A stretch of DNA of 64,000 nucleotides from Valencia hispanica (Eukaryota > Chordata > Actinopteri > Cyprinodontiformes > Valenciidae), in assembly GCA_963556495.2 (NCBI GenBank), contig OY747712.1:25212235-25276234 (forward strand), given 5' to 3'. The position numbers and the translations under genes are program-made. Positions 58,171-64,000 of this stretch are shown piece after piece. A model generated the notes under the pieces. It saw only the letters and a program-made list of their open reading frames with translations, ran no database searches and was not told the DNA's origin. Each line of letters starts with the position of its first letter. The first letter of the stretch is position 1.

Positions 58171-58275
58171 TGACAATGCTTCTCAAAACCCGACCTGTTT
58201 TTTCACTTGGTCGTCACATGTGCTCCACACATGTGACGACAGGACCAGTGATTGAATCGGGAAGACCCAGTTCAG
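58171..58275 (+). CDS. sirt5: sirt5-like first coding exon (mitochondrial presequence)
   Basis: The exon follows an AG acceptor at 58,169-58,170. The start codon is at 58,176-58,178 and the exon ends before a GTAAAA donor at 58,276, contributing 100 coding bases (phase 1). It encodes MLLKTRPVFSLGRHMCSTHV, then TTGPVIESGRPSS. The Arg/Lys/Ser content without early acidic residues fits a mitochondrial targeting peptide, as expected for SIRT5. The G left over joins AC of the next exon to give Asp, continuing into the conserved [12 protein letters not shown]. The Met choice is supported by its position right after the acceptor. Confidence 0.75.
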
Positions 58276-58716
58276 GTAAAACAATTTAGAAACACAAATA
58301 CCCATTCTTTTTATCATGCAATTTTCTATCAAATAGAAAATTGTTCAGTGAAATGCTTAGAAATGTGTTTTTGTGAAGTATCACTATTGTTCAAAGGAAC
58401 TAGGATATACTGCAATGTAAGGACAAAAAATAAGTGTTGCTCTATTTACTAAGTTGATATTATTGGTGAAGTTTGTATAAATGAACACATTTCTTGGTAT
58501 AGTGTAAAATTAAATACCAACCTTATGGAGGTGAGAAAAATCTTGAAACTACATGGATGTAAAAAGGAAGTTGTAGTTTAATACATTTTGTAATTTTCTA
58601 GATTTTAACTTTTAAAATTTTTTTAAAGACACTATTTCATCCTTTCTTATCATTGATACCATATACACTTTAATGACAGATAATTGGGTATTGATACGTT
58701 TTTGTTTGACTCTCAG
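58276..58716 (+). other. sirt5 intron
   Basis: AT-rich intron with GTAAAA donor and TCTCAG acceptor. No repeat was recognised. Confidence 0.6.
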
Positions 58717-58850
58717 ACATGTCTGAATTCCGAAAAGCATTCGCTAAAGCCAAGAACATAGCAATCATCACCGGAGCAGGCGTGAGTGCAGAGAGTGGAG
58801 TACCAACTTTCAGAGGAGAACATGAGAAGTGGAGGAAGTGGCATTCTCAG
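58717..58850 (+). CDS. sirt5: sirt5-like exon: NAD-binding [15 protein letters not shown] motif
   Basis: 134-bp exon between a TCTCAG acceptor and a GTAAAC donor. The sequence reads [20 protein letters not shown], then [20 protein letters not shown] and [19 protein letters not shown] is the sirtuin Rossmann NAD-binding signature and is intact. After FRG, family members have a short Gly-rich stretch before WRKW (human AGGY). Here it is EHEK, four polar or charged residues in the cofactor-binding loop. The exon leaves the frame in phase 0 at a Gln, as in other SIRT5 genes. Residue numbers in the predicted protein are about 34-78. Confidence 0.9.
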
Positions 58851-58947
58851 GTAAACTTACAAAGAAGCTATTCACGCATGTGTGATTGGAGCATTCTTGA
58901 CTGAGAGCTCTGTCCTTTATACTTGTCCATGTGGATTTATCTTCCAG

Positions 58948-59173
58948 GACCTTGCTTCTCCGGAAGCCTTCTCTCGTAACCCGTCTCGGGTCTGGGAATT
59001 TTACCATTACAGGAGGGAGCTTGTGTTGGACAAGAAGCCCAGCGCTGTCCATTTGGCCATTGCGGAGTGCGAAGCTCGTCTGAAGAAGCAGGGGCGCTCA
59101 GTGGTAGTTATCACTCAGTGCCAAGATGACTTGCACCGACAGGCTGGGTCAAAGCATGTGCTCAAGATTCATG
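58948..59173 (+). CDS. sirt5: sirt5-like exon: acyl-pocket Tyr/Arg kept, NID motif altered
   Basis: 226-bp exon after a 97-bp intron (acceptor CTTCCAG, donor GTGAGC), phase 0 in and phase 1 out. It encodes [40 protein letters not shown], then [35 protein letters not shown]. The FYHYRR motif keeps the Tyr and Arg (Y102, R105 in human SIRT5) that give preference for succinyl/malonyl-lysine, and the catalytic His (H158) ends the exon. The Asn-Ile after ITQ, part of the near-universal sirtuin QNID motif, is Cys-Gln (codons TGC CAA). The Asp is kept. The Asn contacts NAD and the ribose in all active sirtuins known to me, so activity is doubtful. Confidence 0.9.
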
Positions 59174-59533
59174 GTGAGCATTGGTGGGAATTCTATAGTG
59201 ATTAAATTATTAAGAACATGGCGAGCAGATTTTTGTATGGGTGTCTAAATCTCAATGCAAAGATGTTGATGCTCCAGTGGTGAGAACTATCACCAACAGT
59301 ATATTAAAGAAAATAATGGATACATGCACAGCTTTATATGACAACTTATTGCAATTTCCTGAGATTTCAGAGAAATCTCTGTAATGTGAGATCATTATGG
59401 TGCATAAAATATTCAGACCTTGGGGAGTACAAACAAAAAGAGACATGATTGTGTTTGAGCTTTTGATTTTGATTTTGTAGTGGCTTTAGACACTCAAAGA
59501 AATCCTCACAATAAAGATGAATTAATATTATAA
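59174..59533 (+). other. sirt5 intron, proximal part
   Basis: AT-rich, nothing recognised before the Tc1 relic. Confidence 0.5.
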
Positions 59534-60640
59534 TACCTTGTATTGCTAAAAGTATTTACTCATCTGCTTTCACTCTTATATGAATTTAGCTGACATCCCA
59601 TGTTTAATCCTTTGGGTTTACTGTAATATCAGACCAACCATTGCAGTTATAACAGTTTCAGTCTTCTGGGTTTGCTTATCATGAGGTTAAGGAGTGTATT
59701 TATTGTCATATTGACTGTTCTTCTTGAAGTGCATTGGTGAGGTTAGACCCTGATGGAAGCTCATCCCAAAAATTTCTCTTTCAGGTTAGGACTCTTTGCA
59801 GATCAGTCATGTTCTTCCACACCAGTTTTTCTCATTCAGGTCTTTATGGATCTCATGTGCGCTGGTGTGCAGTTATGTTCAAAATTAAGGGGCCGTCCCT
59901 GAACTGTTTCCACACATTCACTGTCTTGATACGATGAGAATTTAAGAGTTCATTTGACTAGAACTAAAAGGATTAGCTCAGCTCCTAAAAAACAACCCCA
60001 CACCATAATTCCCTTTGCACCAAATTTGACATTTGACACAATGCAGTCAGGCAAGTGGTGTTCTCCTTGTAACTACCTATACATTAATTTGCCAGAGAGA
60101 CAAGCATTATCATTGTTATAACTGCAGAGAACTTGACTCCATTGCCCTAGAGTCCAGTGGCAACGCTTTACGTTGCACTATATGGTGTAAAGCTTGGATG
60201 CAAGTGTTCATTCTCATTTCTTATGAAGTTCTCTGCACACTAATCTACAAATTACTTAATGCTTGGAGGTCTGTAGCTATGACTCAGTATCTGCTGACCC
60301 CACTTTGTGAATTTATGTGACCTACCGATTTACGACTGATTTGCTGTTGTTTCCAATTTCTTCCACTTTGTTATAATACCACTAACAACTGACTGTAGAA
60401 TATTCAGTTGTGAGGACATTTATCTACTGGACTAATTGTACAGGTGTTCTCAGAAATGATAGCATGGAATTACAGCTGGAATTCACAGAGCTCCCAAGAG
60501 GGACTCATTTTTCACAAATGTTAGTAGGAAGAGTCAGCATGGCTATGTGCTAGATTTTATATACGAGTCATGAAAGTTATTGAAACACCTGCATTCAATG
60601 ATTAGGATGAGCTAGTGAATACCTATAACAATATAGTGCA
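59534..60640 (-). mobile_element. Tc1/mariner relic in a sirt5 intron
   Basis: Extends from CCTTGTATTGCTAAAAGTAT (59,536, after TA) to CCTATAACAATATAGTG (ending 60,638, before CA, a mutated TA). These are degraded inverted ends of a fish family with CACTATATTGCCAAAAGTA-type termini. Antisense transposase phrases such as ACACAATGCAGTCAGGCAAG and CCCTAGAGTCCAGTGGCAAC fill the interior. The minus-strand coding sequence has many stops. Confidence 0.7.
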
Positions 60641-60830
60641 CGTTGTATTTGCAAAGAGATTATGGTTTTGCAGTGAAACCTGCTTAAAAGTCAGTACTGA
60701 AAGTTATTTATTTAGGCTTTCCGGCAGCAATGCATTTTTAAAAGATCCAAGTATTTTGTCTTTATTGTATGCTTTTGATTAATGTCTTTTTTGTGGTTGT
60801 GTTTATGTTTGTGTGTGTGTGTAATTGCAG

Positions 60831-60918
60831 GCAGTCTGCTGGAGACACGCTGTATGAGTTGTGGACAAGTGACAGTGAACAAGCAAAGCCCCATATGTGC
60901 TGCCTTAAAGGGCAAAGG
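60831..60918 (+). CDS. sirt5: sirt5-like exon: first zinc-binding Cys pair
   Basis: 88-bp exon with acceptor TAATTGCAG, entering in phase 1 to complete the Gly after the catalytic His. It encodes [20 protein letters not shown], then ICAALKGKG. CxxC supplies the first two zinc ligands of the sirtuin small domain. The [11 protein letters not shown] segment is typical of SIRT5. The donor is GTTGGC, which lacks the usual A/G-A-G at positions +3 to +5. Reading through it would add about 19 residues and stop near 60,973. Joining to 61,018 restores the conserved GAPG sequence, so I take 60,918 as the exon end. Confidence 0.85.
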
Positions 60919-61017
60919 GTTGGCAGCCCTTGATGAATATATACATGCTAATAAATATTCAGAATTTGTAGTTTGATTCCTTCTGTTTGCTTCTCCACAC
61001 GTTCTGTTTATTTTCAG

Positions 61018-61071
61018 AGCACCTGGCGCAAATGTTCCGGATGCACAGATTCCTGTGGATAAACTACCAAG
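61018..61071 (+). CDS. sirt5: sirt5-like exon (APG...VDKLPR)
   Basis: 54-bp exon after a 99-bp intron, acceptor TTTTCAG, donor GTGGGA. With two bases from the previous exon it reads GAPGANVPDAQIPVDKLPR, matching the SIRT5-specific insert just before the second zinc Cys pair. It leaves the frame in phase 2 inside the Arg codon. The following exons (second CxxxxC, the RPHVVWFGE region and the C-terminal half of the Rossmann fold) were not found in the remaining 2.9 kb and should lie to the right of the window, unless the gene is truncated. Confidence 0.82.
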
Positions 61072-61625
61072 GTGGGATCAGACATCCTATTAATAACATT
61101 GACAACCATATTTCCTAAGCCTTTTAGCTTGTTGTTTCCCAATTTCACAAAGATCAGGGGAGTGTTCCTAATGTCTCTGGTCTAATATATTTTGACAGAA
61201 GAGGCTTTAATCTCCTTATCTTTTGGTTAAACACCTCAGGAATAGTTTTAAGACTGATGGATTTCGCTCATTTGATTTTCTTTTTTTTTTTTTAAAGGAC
61301 AATTTTAACATAATTTATACACTTATATATTTAATTGATATGCTTCTTAATAGATTTTAATTGCATAATAGCAAAATGAAAACCAGTCATATCTTGCCCC
61401 CCTCACCCTAAAAGGCCCAGGAAACAAGCAAACTTAAATATTTGCTGATTATTCTCATCTGGTGGTCAAATTATTTTGAGCTGAATGTCACTTTATGCTC
61501 TTGTGATTAAAGTAAGCAGGGGATCAAATGCATGTTTTTGGTGCATATATGCACAAATACAGTAAAGTAAAAAGCATGTGGCAGCTTGCTGGTAAACAAA
61601 CATTATTCCCAAATAGCCATCAAAT
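61072..61625 (+). other. sirt5 intron, nothing recognised
   Basis: AT-rich, with a T run at 61,281-61,296. Confidence 0.5.
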
Positions 61626-61989
61626 GGCTGTTCCACAAAGCGAGCTGATCTCAAAAACAAGGCTTACTTTGACAATCCCGGCTTATTTTCCCAAAATTTG
61701 GTTACACGAACGAAGCTAACCTGAAGCCCTGTTTAGTCACTATGGTGACATTTGCTATTAGACAATCCTGCTCCGTGACAGGCTAACTCTCTGGCTTATT
61801 TTAGCTTGATAAATATGATTGGGTAAGCCATGTGATGTCACTTTGCGGGGCTGGGATTATTCAGATGCTGTTCTCTCCCTCACACACCCACCCTCAAATA
61901 TAAAGTTATTACAGTGGTTGCCGCGGCTGCAGTTTCCTGTTTGGTGGCTAAATTATGCAATTCCATCTGGGGTTTTATCTTTTAAAATG

Positions 61990-63391
61990 TACAGTTGTGG
62001 CCAAAAGTTTTGAGAATGACACAAATATTAGTTTTCACAAAGTTTGCTGCAAAACTACTTTTAGATCTTTGTTTCAGTTGTTTCTGTGATGTACTGAAAT
62101 ATAATTACAAGCACTTTATACGTTTCAAAGGCTTTTATTGACAATTACATGACATTTATGCAAAGAGTCAGTATTTGCAGTGATGGCCCTTCTTTTTCAG
62201 GACCTCTGCAATTCGACTGGGCATGCTCTCAATCGACTTCTGGGCCAAATCCTGACTGATAGCAAACCATTCTTTCATAATCACTTCTTGGAGTTTGTCA
62301 GAATTAGTGGGTTTTTGTTTGTCCATCCGCCTCTTGAGGACTGACCACAAGTTCTCAATGGGATTAAGATCTGGGGAGTTTCCAGGCCATGGACCCAAAA
62401 TTTCAACGTTTTGGTCCCTGAGAGCCACTTAGTTATCACTTTTGCCTTATGGCACGGTGCTCCATCGTGCTGGAAAATGCATTGTTCTTCACCAAACTGT
62501 TGTTGGATTGTTGGAAGAAGTTGCTGTTGGAGGGTGTTTTCGGACCATTCATTATTCATGGCTGTGTTTTTGGGCAAAATTATAAGTGAGCCCACTCCCT
62601 TTGACGAGAAGCAACCCCACACATGAATGGTCTCAGGATGCTTTACTGTTGGCATGACACAGGACTGATGGTAGCGCTCACCTTTTCTTCTCCGGACAAG
62701 CCTTTTTCCAGATGCCCCAAACAATCGGAAAGAGGCTTCATCGGAGAATATGACTTTGCCCCAGTCCTCAGCAGTCCATTCACCATACTTTCTGCAGAAG
62801 ATCAATCTGTCCCTGAGGTTTTTTGTGGAGAGAAGTGGCTTCTTTGCTGCCCTTCTTGACACCAGGCCATCTTCCAAAAGTCTTTGCCTCACTGTGCGTG
62901 CAGATGCGCTCACACCTGCCTGCTGCCATTCCTGAGCAAGCTCTGCACTGGTGGCACTCCGATCCCGCAGCTGAATCCTCTTTTGGAGACGATCCTGGCG
63001 CTTGCTGGACTTTCTTGGATGCCTTGAAGAATTCTTAACAAGAATTGAACCTCTTTCCTTGAAATTCTTTATAATCCTATAAATTCTTGATTTAGGTGCA
63101 ATTTCAGTAGCCACAATATCCTTGCCTGTGAAGCCATTTTTATGCAACGCAATGATGGCTGCACACGTTTCTTTGCAGGTCACCATGGTTAACAATGGAA
63201 GAACAATGATTTCAAGCATCACCCTCCTTTTAACATGTCAAGTCTGCCATTCTAACCCCAAAAAGGACTATGCAATTCATCTGATCACTGTTCATAACAT
63301 TCTGGAGTATATGCAAATTGCTATTATAAAAACTTAAGCAGCAAATTTTCCAATATTTATGTAATTCTCAAAACTTTTGGCCATGACTGTA
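61990..63391 (-). mobile_element. Near-complete Tc1 element
   Basis: Spans 61,992-63,389 (1,398 bp) between TA at 61,990-61,991 and 63,390-63,391. The ends are CAGTTGTGGCCAAAAGTTTT and, reverse-complemented, CAGTCATGGCCAAAAGTTTT. Terminal repeats are short and well preserved. One transposase gene fills the interior on the minus strand and is broken by a single frameshift (see the pseudogene entry). It is the youngest-looking Tc1 in the window. Confidence 0.93.
62168..63186 (-). pseudogene. Tc1 transposase with one frameshift
   Basis: The start is taken at ATG 63,184-63,186 (MVTCKET); an upstream in-frame ATG at 63,222 would add 12 unlikely residues. Residues about 1-110 form the two helix-turn-helix DNA-binding units, with a GKDIVATEIAPKSRIYRIIK segment. 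The first catalytic Asp is in VIFSDEASFRLFG (about residue 149), the second in FQHDGAPCHKA (about 241). Near 62,418-62,428 a CT dinucleotide appears duplicated after KVITKWL, shifting the frame. The continuing frame carries the third acid in [11 protein letters not shown] and the tail AEVLKKKGHHCKY, with a stop at 62,168-62,170. No other break is visible. Confidence 0.9.
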
Positions 63392-63745
63392 GTTCTAATT
63401 AGATATTATTTACAATTTTCAAGAATATTACTGTATTTGTGATGCTCATAGGCTTGCATTAATAATTCTTTCTCAGCCTGGGAGAAGAACGCGGCTCTTT
63501 CCTTTCCTTCCATTCTCACTTATCTAGCATTGAATAACAGGGGCTACCTTTAATGTAGCTTGGACGCACATGAGCCTAGCTTGTTAAGCCTCTCTTAAAT
63601 TAGCGGGGATTGAATATCCTTGAGTTTCGTTCGTGGAACCGAATAAGCCTGGAGTGGACTGTTACACTAATTCAAACGAGGCCATTCAAATAAGCCTAGA
63701 TTTTTATGTATTTATTTCATTTTAGCTCGCTTCATGGAACAGCCC

Positions 63746-64000
63746 TCTGTTCTGATTTCAGTTTGCAGCTTTGCTTTACTTTATGTCCTCTGTGTAAAAA
63801 AACATTATTGCAGCATCACTCTGTAGGGATAAGTTTTCATATGAAGATGCAGAAGAACAATGAGAGAAACTATTGAAGGAGCTGTCTGCAAACAGGTTTG
63901 CATGACAGCATTTGTTTCATTGCACATCTTATTTAGCTGTCCCCCTTATCTCATTTTTACTTCAACTCAGTTTTGTGAATCAGACGTTCATATGAATAAT
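63746..64000 (+). other. sirt5 intron to window edge
   Basis: No exon, repeat end or RNA gene was recognised. Confidence 0.5.

Larger units (their letters stand above)
61626..63745. mobile_element. Harbinger-like non-autonomous element hosting a Tc1
   Basis: The left end GGCTGTTCCACAAAGCGAGC (61,626) and the right end, reverse-complemented GGGCTGTTCCATGAAGCGAG (63,745), are inverted repeats. Internal halves are also related (CGAACGAAGCT near 61,707; TTCGTTCGTGGAACC near 63,626). Excluding the Tc1 nested at 61,992-63,389 it is about 720 bp. Such ends occur on PIF/Harbinger-type MITEs of fish. A clean TSD is not visible, so the superfamily is tentative. Confidence 0.65.

Overview
The window is vertebrate nuclear DNA, almost certainly from a teleost fish. 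It is AT-rich and intron-dominated. It carries small exons of two recognisable vertebrate genes and is crowded with fish-type transposons: many Tc1/mariner relics, hAT, TTAA-target and Harbinger-like MITEs, L1/L2/Rex-type LINE 3' ends, Gypsy-like LTRs and microsatellites. No prokaryotic, CRISPR, rRNA or convincing tRNA features were seen.

Gene layout. Positions 1 to about 51,000 are the 5' half of phactr1 (phosphatase and actin regulator 1), read on the minus strand and running off the left edge. Four coding exons are supported: a distal first coding exon (50,858-50,969), an alternative first exon with its own N-terminus (19,650-19,956), the shared exon with the TPP and basic NLS segment (16,263-16,427), and the exon with the N-terminal RPEL motif (1,891-1,971). 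Both first exons end in phase 1 and fit the shared exon, which implies two promoters. From about 51,900 to the right edge lies a sirt5-like gene (sirtuin 5, mitochondrial NAD+-dependent lysine deacylase) on the plus strand, with five coding exons between 58,176 and 61,071 and the rest beyond the window. The two genes are head to head, less than 1 kb apart.

The sirt5-like gene is unusual. Its open frame and splice phases are intact, and the acyl-pocket Tyr/Arg, the catalytic His and two zinc Cys are present. However, the almost invariant Asn-Ile pair of the NAD/catalytic NID motif reads Cys-Gln, and the Gly-rich loop after the FRG motif reads Glu-His-Glu-Lys. It may be a divergent or decaying paralogue.

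The most striking non-genic object is a 4.94-kb element (52,341-57,277) inside the presumed first intron of sirt5. It has long inverted arms made of a unique ~340-bp terminus plus 10 to 13 copies of a ~150-bp AT-rich tandem repeat, and it is flanked by a 9-bp direct duplication. It looks like a foldback or Mutator-like non-autonomous transposon, and both arms contain the same LINE fragment.

Other points of structure are: a Tc1 element (39.46-43.17 kb) that received an LTR-like insertion, itself hit by a TTAA-flanked element holding a 51-bp perfect inverted repeat, and separately a TTA-flanked insertion; a nearly complete Tc1 copy (61,992-63,389) inside a Harbinger-like element; and an L2-type LINE inside another Tc1 (46-47.5 kb). 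Stretches where nothing was recognised are stated as such. Repeat family names rest on recognition by eye, not on database searches.
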